A stretch of DNA of 26,005 nucleotides from contig JADJRV010000032.1 of the NCBI GenBank assembly GCA_016712045.1, forward strand, positions 1 through 26,005, read 5' to 3'. A model generated the notes under the pieces. The model did no database searches. It saw only the letters and a list, made by a program, of their open reading frames with translations, and was not told the DNA's origin. Within the stretch, counting starts at the first letter, position 1. Each line of letters opens with the position of its first letter. The translations under genes were made by a program, and so were the position numbers. Origin of the DNA: Chloracidobacterium sp. Its GTDB lineage: Bacteria > Acidobacteriota > Blastocatellia > Pyrinomonadales > Pyrinomonadaceae. This document shows, one piece after another, positions 10,621 through 20,787 of this stretch.

Positions 10621-10749
10621 TTATCGGAAATAGCGCCCAAACGCCCAGAGCGCGGCTATCACAATGACCGTTGTTATCACGACCGCGACGTATATCTTTC
10701 TCCAAAATTGATCCGGCATTTCCGGACTCGGCCCTTTAGCTTCGCTCAT
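10621..10749 (-). CDS. 42-aa single-pass membrane peptide, possible symporter subunit
   Basis: This is a short open frame from ATG 10749-10747 to TAA 10623-10621. It has a soluble proline/acid-rich N-terminus (MSEAKGPSPEMPDQFW), then RK and one membrane helix, IYVAVVITTVIVIAALWAF, ending GRYFR. The positive residues on both flanks do not fix the topology. It starts 4 nt after the mutL stop and ends 3 nt before the symporter ATG, so it fills the gap between them exactly and would be translationally coupled to both. Some SSS transporters are known to have small membrane partners (for example DUF485/DUF4212 proteins), but those are larger and have two helices. I do not recognise this family; a role as a transporter accessory peptide is an inference from position. 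Confidence 0.65.
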   Translation of the reverse strand: MSEAKGPSPEMPDQFWRKIYVAVVITTVIVIAALWAFGRYFR

Positions 10750-10753
10750 ATAT

Positions 10754-12692
10754 TTATGTCCGGTGAAATCCGCGCTCGATATCTTTCATCGACAATCTCA
10801 AAATAACCGGCCGACCATGCGGACATGTCGTAGGCGAGCTTGTTACCAGCAACCGGTCGATCAGCCAATGCATCTTTTCCGGCGTCAGTTTCATGTTGAT
10901 CTTGACGGCCGCCTTGCAGGCAAGACTCGCGGCTATATCGTCCCGCAAGGTGGATTTCGGTGAACCCTTTTTCTCATTTTCGATGGTATCGAGGATCTCG
11001 GCAAATAAATTGCGAGCCTCGGATGCAGGCAGATCGGTCGGGATACTTTTGATTGCAATGGTGCGACCCGACAGTTTCATTACGCCAAAGCCGAGAGTTT
11101 CTAGATCGTTCTCGATCAGTTGAAAAGCCTCCGACTGTGCTGGACTAAGATCTATCGTCTCAGGCAGGAGCAGATTTTGCGATTCGATCGGACGGTCAGT
11201 CTCGCTCTTGCGGTATTTGTCGAAAAGGATGCGCTCATGGGCAACATGCTGATCGATCAGCAACAATCCCTCATCGTCGACAGCAATAATAAAACTCTCG
11301 TGGAGCTGACCCAGGGGCTGTATCTTTGCCGACGAAATCTGCTCAACCTCAATAGATCTTGTCAGTTTGTCAGCCGAATTTACAGGCGGCAATTCCGCAT
11401 AACCTGCGATGCCCGTTGTCGGTCGTTCCGTAGCAGCCGTTTCAAAACTGAACGGGATCTCCTGCGGAATATTTTCTACTGGAGTTGTTGCTTCTCGTTC
11501 AAATGCCAAAGGCGGAGCGGTCTCGCTCAGGGCGGTTGCAGAAAATGATCGTTCCTCAAAATGCAGAGGCTCATCTGTCATAACAGAGGTTCGAACGCAA
11601 TATTGGCTTGTTCCGGCTGCGGTTCTCGAACCCTTACAGGTTCGCTTCGACGAGCCTCAGGCTCGTACCTATCGAACTGCGGCCTGCGTCACCGGTAATT
11701 CCCGCTTTAGCCAAAGCATTGCGGATCGCCTCCGCGATCACGTCCTTGACAGCCTCGCCGCGTCGAAATCGGATCTCGGTCTTGGCGGGATGGACATTGA
11801 CATCGATCTCTTCGAGCGGGAGTTCGAGAAATAGGAACGCGACAGGATAAACGCCGTGTGGCAAGACGCTGCGATAGCCTTCGAGCAGCCCACCGGCGAT
11901 GGTCTTGTCGCGGACAAAGCGATTATTTACAAAGAAATATTGGCCGTCGCGTGTCGTCCGGCGCTCACGTGGAGCCGAAACAAACCCCGTTACGCGAGCA
12001 ACATATTCACGTCCGCCCTCGACAGGCAGCAGACTCTCTAGCAATCCGCCGCCAAATATCTGAAACGCACGTTCGCGAAGATCTCTCGCCGGAGAAACCC
12101 TCAGCACCTCGCGTCCGTTATTTGTCATCGTAAAAGCGATCTCAGGATGGGCTAAAGCGTAGTGAGTTGCGATACTCGTCAAATGGTAATTTTCCGTCGC
12201 CTCGGATCGCATAAATTTACGTCGGGCAGGTGTGTTAAAAAATAGATCGCTAACGGTGATCGTTGTGCCGGTATCGCGGGCGGCGTCTTTGACGTCTACC
12301 AGTCTTCCGCCATCAACGTTGACGCGTGTCGCGATCTCATAGTCAGCAGTTTTTGTAATTAGCTCGACTTTGGCGACGGATGCTATCGACGCAAGAGCCT
12401 CGCCGCGAAAACCAAGCGTGGCTATTGCACCTAGGTCCTCGAGCGTGCGGATCTTTGAGGTGGCGTGCCGCTCAAATGCAAGGATCGCGTCATCGCGGGT
12501 CATGCCCTCGCCGTCATCGCTAATACGCATCAACCGGCGGCCGCCAAGCTCAATCTCGATCTGAATACGCGTCCCGCCCGCGTCGATGGCATTTTCGACA
12601 AGCTCTTTGATGACGGACGCTGGCCTCTCGACGACCTCGCCGGCCGCGATCTGATTTGCTAAATTGTCCGGTAAAACCTTGATCTTGTTCAT
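10754..12692 (-). CDS. mutL: DNA mismatch repair protein MutL, endonuclease type (two frameshifts)
   Basis: MutL is the ATPase that links MutS mismatch recognition to strand incision and excision. The N-terminal GHKL ATPase shows ENAIDAG (Mg/ATP Asn), DDGEGM and GFRGEALASI. The C-terminal domain has DQHVAHERILFD, close to the endonuclease motif DQHA(X)2E(X)4E, plus LACKAAVK, CPHGRP and a terminal GFHR. This indicates a nicking MutL of the type found in bacteria without MutH. Frames break at about 11674-11684 (one C missing; restores QFDRYEPEARRSEPVRV) and 11581-11585 (one base missing; restores EPLLMTDEPLHF). The corrected length is about 646 aa. The start ATG is 1 nt after the bshC stop. The linker holds a perfect hairpin sequence at 11650-11666. 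Confidence 0.95.
11650..11666. repeat. Palindrome inside the MutL linker coding region
   Basis: acgagcctcaggctcgt is a perfect 7-bp inverted repeat around a 3-nt centre (tca). It lies in the weakly conserved linker between the two MutL domains, where it encodes part of RYEPEARRSE. It resembles a short palindromic element inserted in frame in a tolerant linker, but no second copy is visible in this window. Confidence 0.5.
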
Positions 12693-12693
12693 C

Positions 12694-14377
12694 TTATAGA
12701 TCTACTATCCTATGATGTTTATCCTCAAGGTCCACGGCCTCATAGAGCCATTCGATAAAATTCGGGCCAAATTTATTGAGAAACGTAAATACGTTCAAAC
12801 TGCGTTCCTGCAATCCGCCATTGGGCAATAGCGAAGTAAAGAGTCCCGCAAGCTGACGGCTGGCTACCTCGTCATTACGCATCTGGGCAAGCAGCGTTTT
12901 CTTCCGCGTTGCTCCGAGATGATAGATCATTTTGCGTCGGCGTTTTGCAAAATTTGCAGCTACTGTCGTATCGATCTCGGCAAGCCGTGACGCGATACGG
13001 TCAAGCTCCTCGTTTATTGTCCCTTCGACCTCGCTAAACAATTGCCCGGTATCCGACGAAGCATCTTGCTCGGCAAGGTTAAGAGACAGGTGCTCGACCC
13101 CTACGAATAGATCGGTTAACTCAAGATGAAACTTATCGAGAACCCGCCGATGCTTATGCTCAACTATAGTAAAACTCTGACGATGGTGTATTGGTGTCAC
13201 GGGCCGTTCTAAAACACGATAAGCCTCACTGTTTTGAGCAAAATAAGCGATCTCCGCTGCTCCGCCAAAGTAGCAGACCGTCGGTAGCAGATAGTCCTGC
13301 ACGACAGGCCTCAACATCACGCCGGGGCTTAGCCGCTGCGGTTCATTAGTAGCAAATTCGATGAGATCATCACGAGTTAATTCGAGTCTGGTTTCTTTTT
13401 GTTCGATAAACGCCGTCACCGGTTTTCCTCAGTGAACGCCGCTTCCCCTCGTCGTCGTGCCAAAAGAGCGGGAAATAATCTTCTTCAACCAGCACCTGCG
13501 AGTGAAAGCCTTCCGCAACCAGCACTCTGTCGCGATCGCGGATCGCCGAGACCATCTCATCTGCCCTTTCGATCGCACGGACGTATATTGGTGAAGCAAG
13601 TTGTTTTATTCCGGAATGCATCGGGTCGATGAATATAAGCCCAAGATCAGCAAAGACTTTGGCAAGCGATTTAATAAAAGCCTCCCCAAATCCCGAACCC
13701 GCTTTCCAGGCGTCCATCAATTGAGTTTTTAGATCCGCCGAAAATGCGGTGTCGCTTAACTCCGAGAAAATCTCATCGATCAACCTGAAAACCGAATCAT
13801 CGAGTTTTACATCACCGACGGGCAAGCCAATGAAACGATCATCCGCAACGTAATCGGACTGGATCGGCCCGCCGTCATTAGCCAATAAGTAAGTCTTGGA
13901 AACTTCCTCAAGATCATGATCCTCAGTCGCTGTCCAGAATACCGGCACTGCCGGAGTTCCCTGGAGCCGTAGTTCATCGGCGAGTTTGATCGCCGACAGC
14001 GCTTTGTAGATCGTGTAGAGCGGCCCGGTAAAGAGCCCTGCTTGTTGGCCGGTAAGAACTGCAACGGTCGAACTCTGACGCAATAGTTCGATGTTGGCAA
14101 GCGTTTTTTGTCCAACTCCCGCTTTTATATTTATCTCGACAAGTGCATCACATAGAGCCGTTCGATCGGTCTGGTAGTTAGCCAATACCTCGGGAGCAAA
14201 TTTGGCGATGTCAGACGGCGATGTGACGGCGTTGGGATAAAATCGCTTTAGCGAGAGAGGATCGGTTTGAAATTCAAGAAAGAGCCGCGACTGTGCGGGA
14301 ATTTGCGCAAATGGCAGATCCGAGATTCGGAATTGTGCTTTTCCGTGTAAGGACTCGCGGGCTGATTCCTGCTTCAA
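12694..14377 (-). CDS. bshC: Bacillithiol biosynthesis cysteine-adding enzyme BshC (frameshift)
   Basis: It catalyses the last step of bacillithiol synthesis, adding Cys to glucosaminyl-malate. The family hallmarks VAVLTGQQAGLFTGPLYTIY and VPVFWTATEDHDLEEVSKTY are intact in the N-terminal Rossmann part, and the C-terminal half has the expected long helical region (DLFVGVEHLSLNLAEQD..EGTINEELDRIASRLAEID). The start is a TTG at 14377 with GAGGAG 8 nt upstream; no upstream ATG is compatible with that site. The A run (T on the plus strand) at 13396-13400 carries one extra base. Removing it joins GDGVYRTK to ETRLELTRDDLIEF. The corrected length is about 560 aa, slightly above the usual 540. It is first in an operon with mutL, one base upstream of it. 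Confidence 0.93.
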
Positions 14378-14400
14378 GATGTTGGCTCCTCGTTTCTAAA

Positions 14401-14429
14401 ATTATAGATTTCAGTCAGACAACTTCCAA
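14401..14429 (-). promoter_or_regulatory. Sigma70-type promoter for the bshC-mutL operon
   Basis: On the minus strand TTGGAA (plus 14424-14429) and a perfect TATAAT (plus 14401-14406) are separated by 17 nt. The -10 box ends 24 nt before the TTG start of bshC, leaving a short leader that contains the GAGGAG ribosome site. Confidence 0.65.
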
Positions 14430-14440
14430 ACTCAAAAACA

Positions 14441-14466
14441 AAAAGAGGCGGCCATCTAAAGCCGCC
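14441..14466 (-). terminator. Intrinsic terminator of the BNR-repeat gene
   Basis: Read on the minus strand, ggcggc / gccgcc (plus 14461-14466 and 14447-14452) form a GC-only 6-bp stem with an 8-nt loop. The stem is followed by TC and a T-rich tract that starts at plus 14444. It lies 29 nt after the stop at 14495 and just upstream of the bshC promoter, so it insulates the two units. Confidence 0.85.
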
Positions 14467-14494
14467 CCGTTAGATGCATTGACCGATATCGTAA

Positions 14495-16605
14495 TTAATC
14501 CGCCGTCCTCTCTATTCGATATACGCCCGATGAGTGCGTTCCCGCGAAAATGCGGTTGGAATTTTGCGGATCAAATGCTATCGACCACAGGCGTCGGCTC
14601 GCAAGTTTCATATCCTTGCCGTCGACACGTTTCCATTTGTTGCCCGCATCACTCGAGATAAACATACCGCCATCTGTATCTAACGCGCTCGAAACGATGA
14701 TCTCATCCGTGTTATTTGGATTGATCAGGATACTGGTGAAATTACCAAGCGGTAACCCTCCGCCGCGTCGATTCCAAGTGTTGCCGCCATCACGCGAAGT
14801 GTAAAATGTCTGTATAGTGCCGACGTAAACATAATCGGGGCGTTCCGGATCAGATCGGATCGAACTGATAGGGACATTATCAGGTGCTCCGCCCGCTTTC
14901 GTCCAGGTTTTACCACTATCACGCGATACGATCACACCTGATGTCGCGGTGCCCGCCCAAATTGTCTCGGGCCGAGCGGATGACATGTGAATAGCAAAAA
15001 TATTTTCGTTAATTCCGATGCCCAAAGACAGCTTTTCCCAGCCCTTAGTGACGTCATAGGACCTATAAAGCCCCTTATCCGTGCCGACGAGCAATCCCTT
15101 GCCGTCCGGTGTATTCTCGATCACCTTAACTTTTTCATTTATGGCTGGCACTATTTTTCCCGCCGGGACGCTAGCCGTATTTGTCGGAGCGACAGATGCC
15201 GTCTTTTTTACAGGTTTCTTAGCGACCGGCTTTTTTACGACCGGTTTAGCAGGGACTTTACCAGCGGTCAACTGTGACCACGATGCCCCGCGGTCGACCG
15301 ACCGATAAATACCAACATTGGTTCCCAAATACATTAGGCTCCGGTTTGCCGGGTCTTGACGTAAGACAAAAGGCCGGACTCGGCCGACGTCAAATCCGCG
15401 TGACTGCTGCCAGGTGCGACCGCCGTCCGGACTGACAAAAAAGAAACCGCCGCCGGTCGCCGTGTTATGCGTCGCGGCATAAAAGCGATTAGGCTGACTG
15501 GCGTCAGGTGTAACAAAATAGGTAAAGCGGCTCGAAAAATTGCCATTGGTCTGAACAAAATTGCGGCCACCGTCATTTGAGACCATTACTCCGTAGTTAT
15601 TCGTTCCTATAAAGACACGGGTTGGCTCGTCCGGGTGAACCGCGATCGAGTTGATCTCGAGATCACGTTGCGTGGTGAGCGACCACGTCTTGCCGCTCGT
15701 ACTGCTCATCCAAAAGCCTTCGGTTGTCGCGGCGTAGATCGTCCCGGCGACAGACGGATGCTGCAAGATGTCGCGGGTACGGCGGGATTGCGACGGAATA
15801 CCCTGGATCTTTGCCCATTTTTCGCCCGCATTTTGTGATTCGTAAATGCCGCTGCAGGCTGAAGCGATAATATGCTCAGGATTGCGCGGATCAATATTGA
15901 TCGCAAACACATCCGAGTCGTCGATCATGCCGTTTTTAATGAGACGCCAATTCTTACCTGAGTCCGTAGTTTTATACGCACGCCACCATGTGCCGGCATA
16001 CATTGTATCGGCACTTCGCGGATCGATAGCGACAGAATCGATATTTACCGGCATCGTCGAAGATGAGATCTTTTCCCAATCGCCGCCGGAGTTTTTTGAA
16101 CGCCAGACGCCATTGACCGTGCCGGCGATCAAGATATTTGGGTCAACCGTCGACTGTGTCAACGAATGTATCGATTCGTTACGTAGTTCCTTAGCTTCTT
16201 TCCAGTTAGCTCCGCCATCCGTAGTCCTGAAAAATCCACCCGGAGCCTTATGCCTGTGACCCGACGCGTAGATCTTTAGCGAATCACGCGAATCGACAAA
16301 TAGATTATCTAGTACCAGCTCGGGCTGATTAAGATTTACGAGTAGCTGCCAAGACTTTCCGGCATCCGCAGATGTATGGATCTGGCCATCCAACGTACTA
16401 GCGTACAAACGGTCTTTATCCTTTGGGTCGATCGCAACGACCCGAACATCGCCGCCGCTCGGTCCGACGACCTGCCAGTTATCAAATTTGGGTGCCTCAG
16501 TTTCCGTGTCGGCAGCCATGATGGCCCCGGCGTAAAGCTTGTGTTAAAGATCGCTAACAGGGCAAATGCGGCGATCACGGCTTTACTTCTAAAATTGTTG
16601 ATCAT
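14495..16605 (-). CDS. Secreted BNR/sortilin-like beta-propeller protein (frameshift in the signal region)
   Basis: This is an exported protein of about 703 aa built from repeated beta-propeller blades with Asp-box-like motifs, such as SADAGKSWQLL, TTDGGANWKEA, SPDGGRTWQQS, SRDSGKTWTKA, SRDGGNTWNRR and SSDAGNKWKRV. The family resembles Ycf48/VPS10-sortilin/exo-alpha-sialidase folds, but no hydrolase active site can be assigned. The signal peptide begins at ATG 16605 (RSKAVIAAFALLAIFNTSFTP) with GAGG about 10 nt upstream. The G run (C on the plus strand) at 16525-16528 seems one base short, which separates it from the main frame at 16519. A Lys/Pro/Val linker (KPVVKKPVAKKPVKK) near 15200-15250 divides two propeller halves. 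The function may be adhesion or binding; I cannot assign a substrate. Confidence 0.85.
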
Positions 16606-16775
16606 AACTGGTAAATCCTCTGAATAAATTAGCGGAATATGAATGGAAGAGATCCTTCTCTGAGGATCTGACTATCTTATGATGCCGGCCGGAACGCAGG
16701 CAGACGTCCTAAAAGCTGAAAACGCAGAACCACTGACGAACATTACCTATTTTACAGCAACCGCAGGCCAAATCA
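16606..16775. other. Spacer between the BNR gene and the surface-protein terminator
   Basis: This is the leader of the BNR gene (read leftward). GAGG of its ribosome site lies at 16616-16619. An imperfect gatcct/aggatc hairpin lies at about 16650-16667. No convincing promoter pair or open frame is seen. Confidence 0.4.
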
Positions 16776-16822
16776 AACAAAAAAAGCAGTTGAGGCTTGG
16801 TGATGACCGCCTCAACTGCTTT
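16776..16822 (-). terminator. Strong intrinsic terminator of the PKD/OmpA-like gene
   Basis: Read on the minus strand, aaagcagttgaggc (plus 16822-16809) pairs perfectly with gcctcaactgcttt (plus 16796-16783). The stem is 14 bp, the loop 12 nt, and a run of at least seven T follows on the 3' side (plus 16785 downward). It lies about 38 nt after the stop codon. Confidence 0.92.
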
Positions 16823-16832
16823 ATTAGATGTC

Positions 16833-16852
16833 TGCATCTCTAAAGAGATGCA
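16833..16852. repeat. Second hairpin between stop codon and terminator
   Basis: tgcatctct and agagatgca form a perfect 9-bp inverted repeat with a 2-nt centre (effectively 8 bp with a 4-nt loop). It is placed 8 nt after the stop of the surface-protein gene and 10 nt before the terminator stem. It may stabilise the 3' end of this mRNA. Confidence 0.6.
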
Positions 16853-16859
16853 AAGCTAT

Positions 16860-19194
16860 TTACCAATTGCTAGCCTCGGCTCCAGCAGGAACGAGGTAGA
16901 ACTTGGTCATGGTACCGGCTGCACCAGGGCTGTCGACGAATGTCACACGGCCTGCGTCATACTTACGGAAGTTGATCGCCTTCATGATCTGAGCTCTACG
17001 CTTCTTGATCTCAGCGGCTGTTCCGTAGTTGATGATGTAGCCTTGTGCGTTCGGGTTGTTATTGAGCGTGATATAGAACGCATCAACACGAGCCTTAACG
17101 TCATCGTCTGGAGCCTTGCCGAATGTATCGACCAGTGTCTTCTCAGGTTTAGCAGAAACGCTGCCGCTACCTGATGCCGTGGTCGTGCAATTACAGCTTG
17201 CATCGAGTCCAGCGATATCAACAGTAGCCGTTACGTTCTGACCTGCCAAGCCGGTTGTGTCAACCGAGATGCTCGACGTACCCTGTCCGCTTGAGATGGT
17301 ACCTGCCGAGACGGACCAGTTATAGGTAACGCTTGCACCACCTGTAAGGTTAGCGGTGAAATTCATCGCCGAACCAGGTGCTACAACACCACCGTCACTG
17401 ACCGAAAGGGTAGGACATTCACAAACCTGGACACAATCAGGACATTCTTCGACCTTAACTGTACGTGTGTCGGTCTTGCCGCAAACTCCGCAGCCGTCAT
17501 CAACACCAGTCGTGATCGTATATGTACCTTCTTTAGCACCACTCAGATCCCACTGAACATTAGCACCCGTTCCAACAATACGTCCGCCAGAGACGGTGTA
17601 GTTGTATACGAGCGGGTCATTTTCAGGATCGCTGGCCGAGGTCTGAACGCTGATGGTCTTGCTGTCGTTGCAAGCACCTGAGCGTGACCTGAAACCAGGA
17701 CGGCAAGGCAACGAGATGACCGAATCACTCAAGGTGACCGAGTTTACATTAGCAACCTTGTTCTGCACATCACCGTCACGCTTATCGCGACGACCGATGA
17801 AGAATTGAGCGATGTAACCATGCGGATCTGTCGATGCCTCAAAACCTCTTGGAGTCCCAGTCGAGGTTGTTGTGATGGACTGTGCAACACAACCCGTTGT
17901 TCCTACTGGGCAAGGGATCAGGACATTCGTTACATTAGTGGCTCCACTAAAGCTGTCGGCATCCTGCTGGTTAAAGTTAATACGATAACCAAGGCTAACA
18001 CCAAACCAACGACGCGGGAAGATTCTTACGCCTGCGATCCCGTCCATAGGATCCTGCTCAAGTGCGTTGGGCGTTCTGCTACGCACGTAGGTCTTCGATG
18101 TGAATTCGAGCATTGGCTGGAAAAACTTATTGACTGGGAAATCAAGTCCAACTGCCCATGTGAACTCATCAGGACGGTCAAGCAAAGTAAATCCGCCCGC
18201 CGTTGGATTTGATACAAATGTGTACCCAACGTTACCCGACATATTTACCCAACTCGCAAGACGTGCATCTACGAAGAAATTAGCTCCGAAGTCACCGCGA
18301 CGGGCACCTGGTCCGGCTCCGCGTTGAAGCATATTAAAGCCAGCCGACGTCTGTGCAGAGTCAGGATACCAGCGGTAAAACGCTTGTACACCGTAGCCGA
18401 CTGCTTTAAGAGCATTATTAATACGCCACTTAATGCCAACGTCCATCGAATTGAACGACGACGTAGCCCAGCGACGGCTAATAAAAGGTGCGTCAGGAAG
18501 ATAGGTAGGTGCGGTCGAAAATGAAACAGGTCTCTCACTGAGGCCCACTACAGCCGACTGAAGAACAACACCCGGCAGTATGCTACCAAAGACCGACCCA
18601 ACACCGGGGTACAACGACGCGCCGGAACCTCCAGCACGCGGTGGCCCTAAGCGTTGCGTTAGTACCGGCTGCAAATCCGAATGTCGGACCTGAGAAGCCA
18701 AGTTGATAATTACCGGCAGTCAATCCATTAAAAGGATACGCAGCAGACGGCATGCCCGACGGGCGATAAACCGCTAGTCCGGCGAATGCTCCGGTCGTTC
18801 CCGGTGCTAGTACGATGGCTCCCCATTGTGCTCCGCCGGTGTTCGGCAGATAAAAACCTGACAGATTACGCGGCGAATTGATCTTGATCCCGCGGTAAAC
18901 TTCCGTGTTGAAGAACAACTCAAGGTTATTCGTCAAACCGATCTGGAAATTAGCCGGCATTGAAGTAATGTCAGCATTGCCCGGATCGCGGTCATAGTTA
19001 TTGACAGCGGCACTAAAGGTGTATTCACCTTTTCTAAGTGTCTTGCCGTCATAAACGGTAAACAGGCCTGTTGGGCCGGCAATTGTTGGAGCGGTATTAC
19101 GGTCATCTTTCTCCGACAAGTTTTGTGCCGGCACCGCAAACACGAGCATTAATAATATGAGCGTAACAGCGTACGCCTTGATAGCGAGTTTCAT
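16860..19194 (-). CDS. Exported surface protein with beta-barrel-like N-terminal part, PKD/Ig-like repeats and degenerate OmpA-like C-terminus (frameshift)
   Basis: This is a predicted outer-membrane or surface protein of about 777 aa. The start is the ATG at 19194, with GGAGG 6 nt upstream; the adjacent GTG at 19197 is too close to that site. The signal peptide is MKLAIKAYAVTLILLMLVFA..PAQ. The next 450 residues are rich in alternating aromatic strands (GYTFVSNP, WAVGLDFPVNKFFQPMLEF, FGVSLGYRINF), suggesting a barrel. Then come PKD/Ig-like segments (DPENDPLVYNYTVSGG, SVTYNWSVSAGTI) separated by a Cys cluster (CGVCG, ECPDCVQVCEC). The end (DTFGKAPDDDVKARVDAF, KKRRAQIMKAI) looks like an OmpA domain lacking the canonical peptidoglycan-binding Asp context. 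One extra base near 18634-18640 splits the frame. It has its own promoter and terminator and appears well expressed. Confidence 0.8.
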
Positions 19195-19497
19195 CACATT
19201 CCTCCGCCAAAATTGAAAATTTCAGTCAAATAGTTGCAGTTCTTCAAAATCTAATTTCTTAGCATTCCTAAGATTTCCTGCTCAAAATTCGCACACACGA
19301 AAAATTTGCCATATGCCTAAGCCGTGCAAAATTCCGCGTGGCCACAAAAAGTAAATCTATACTAACGTTATGTTTATAATGGAGTACAACGATAAAGTCA
19401 ATGATTACTACAAAAAACTTTAACTCTCCTTGGCTACGACCTTAACTCACATTTTTATGAAAATCAAGCCTTGCCAACAAAATATTAAAACTTTTTC
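19195..19497. other. AT-rich leader region between gdhA and the surface-protein gene
   Basis: About 300 nt have no open frame of note. They hold the 5' leader (about 170 nt) and promoter of the downstream minus-strand surface-protein gene. No clear terminator for gdhA is visible; only a weak ttggc/gccaa pair with a long loop is seen at about 19426-19475. Confidence 0.5.
19373..19401 (-). promoter_or_regulatory. Sigma70-type promoter of the surface-protein gene
   Basis: On the minus strand TTGACT (plus 19396-19401) and TATAAA (plus 19373-19378) are spaced by exactly 17 nt in an AT-rich background. The start of transcription would be near 19366, giving a leader of about 170 nt before the GGAGG-ATG at 19194. 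Confidence 0.75.
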
Positions 19498-20787
19498 CTA
19501 AGCATATATGCCGCGCATCCTCGTGTCATAAGCGACGCGATCGATGGCCAACATATAAGCAGCGGTCCGAGAGTCGACATTATGCTTGTCCGCATAATGC
19601 ACCAACTCGTTAAAGCTTGCGACCATCTTGTCCTCGAGACGGGCATTGACCTCGGCCTCTGACCAAAAGTATCCCATGCGATCCTGTACCCATTCGAAAT
19701 ACGAAACGGTAACGCCGCCTGCATTTGCGAGAATGTCAGGGATAACGAAAACGCCGTTATCATGCAGGATCTGATCGGCCTTGGGGGTCGTTGGACCGTT
19801 GGCTCCCTCAGCCAAGATCTTGCATCGAATTCGGTTTGCGTTCTCAGAGGTGATCTGGTTCTCGGTCGCACACGGTGCTAGAACGTCGCACTCGATCTCA
19901 AGCAGGTCTTTGTTAGAAACTTGTTCCGCTCCGGGATAGCCCTCAAGCGTCCGGTTCTTTTGCAGAAAGTCGAGCACGTTCGGAATGTCGAGGCCGTCGG
20001 GGTTATGAATTCCGCCGCCGACATCTGATATAGCGATGACCTTGTACCCTTGGGCGTGCATGAGTTCAGCTCCGATGCCGCCTACGTTACCCGAACCTTG
20101 AACAACAACCGAGGTCGTCTCCGGCGTCAGGTCAAACCGTTTGATCGCTTCGTTGACGCAAAACAAAACTCCGCGTCCCGTCGCCTCGCGTCTGCCGAGA
20201 CTGCCGCCAAGAGCAACAGGCTTTCCGGTGACAACGGCCGTAACAGTATGGCGAGCATGCATAGAATATGTATCCATGATCCAGGCCATCGTCTGCTCGT
20301 TGGTGTTCATGTCCGGAGCAGGCACGTCTTTGTCGGGGCCGATAAAATCGATCAGCTCGGCGGTGTACCGACGTGTCATCCGCTCAAGCTCACCCAAAGA
20401 CATCTGCTGCGGGTTGCAAATGATGCCGCCCTTGCCGCCGCCAAAAGGAACGTTGACGACCGCGCATTTCCAAGTCATCCACGCCGACAGAGCCTTGACC
20501 TCATCGAGGCTCACATCGGGTGCATAACGAATGCCGCCCTTTGCAGGGCCGCGGGCAAAGTTGTGCTGAACGCGAAACCCTTCGAAAATCTGTATATGTC
20601 CTGTGTCCATACGGACGGGGATGTAAACCTTGATCTCGCGGCTTGGCACGCGCATGACCGCATAAAGGTCATCGTCAAGGCCAAGTAGTTTTGCCGCTCG
20701 GTCAAATCGTTCGCTCATTGCCTCGAACGGGTTCTTTTCATCGCTGCCGTGAAACCGCCGGTTTTCGTCGGCCATCGGATTTGCCAT
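19498..20787 (-). CDS. gdhA: Glutamate dehydrogenase
   Basis: It interconverts glutamate and 2-oxoglutarate plus ammonium with NAD(P)H, linking nitrogen assimilation and the TCA cycle. The 429-aa frame is intact. Family hallmarks in order are FRVQHNFARGPAKGGIRY, the catalytic-site region WKCAVVNVPFGGGKGGI, PAPDMNTNEQTMAWIMD, the Rossmann motif VVVQGSGNVGGIGAEL, and LAEGANGPTTPKAD with ILANAGGVTVSYFEWVQ. The length and FGGGKGGI style match the hexameric small (about 420-aa) GluDH group common in diverse bacteria. Cofactor preference cannot be fixed by eye. The ATG at 20787 has GGAG 11 nt upstream, a long spacing; an ATG four codons later is an alternative. It is transcribed away from the TPR gene. 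Confidence 0.96.
   Translation of the reverse strand: MANPMADENRRFHGSDEKNPFEAMSERFDRAAKLLGLDDDLYAVMRVPSREIKVYIPVRMDTGHIQIFEGFRVQHNFARGPAKGGIRYAPDVSLDEVKALSAWMTWKCAVVNVPFGGGKGGIICNPQQMSLGELERMTRRYTAELIDFIGPDKDVPAPDMNTNEQTMAWIMDTYSMHARHTVTAVVTGKPVALGGSLGRREATGRGVLFCVNEAIKRFDLTPETTSVVVQGSGNVGGIGAELMHAQGYKVIAISDVGGGIHNPDGLDIPNVLDFLQKNRTLEGYPGAEQVSNKDLLEIECDVLAPCATENQITSENANRIRCKILAEGANGPTTPKADQILHDNGVFVIPDILANAGGVTVSYFEWVQDRMGYFWSEAEVNARLEDKMVASFNELVHYADKHNVDSRTAAYMLAIDRVAYDTRMRGIYA

Noticed and set aside
20050..20688. 212-aa open frame on the plus strand inside gdhA
   Set aside because: It is antisense to an intact, highly conserved glutamate dehydrogenase and resembles no protein family.
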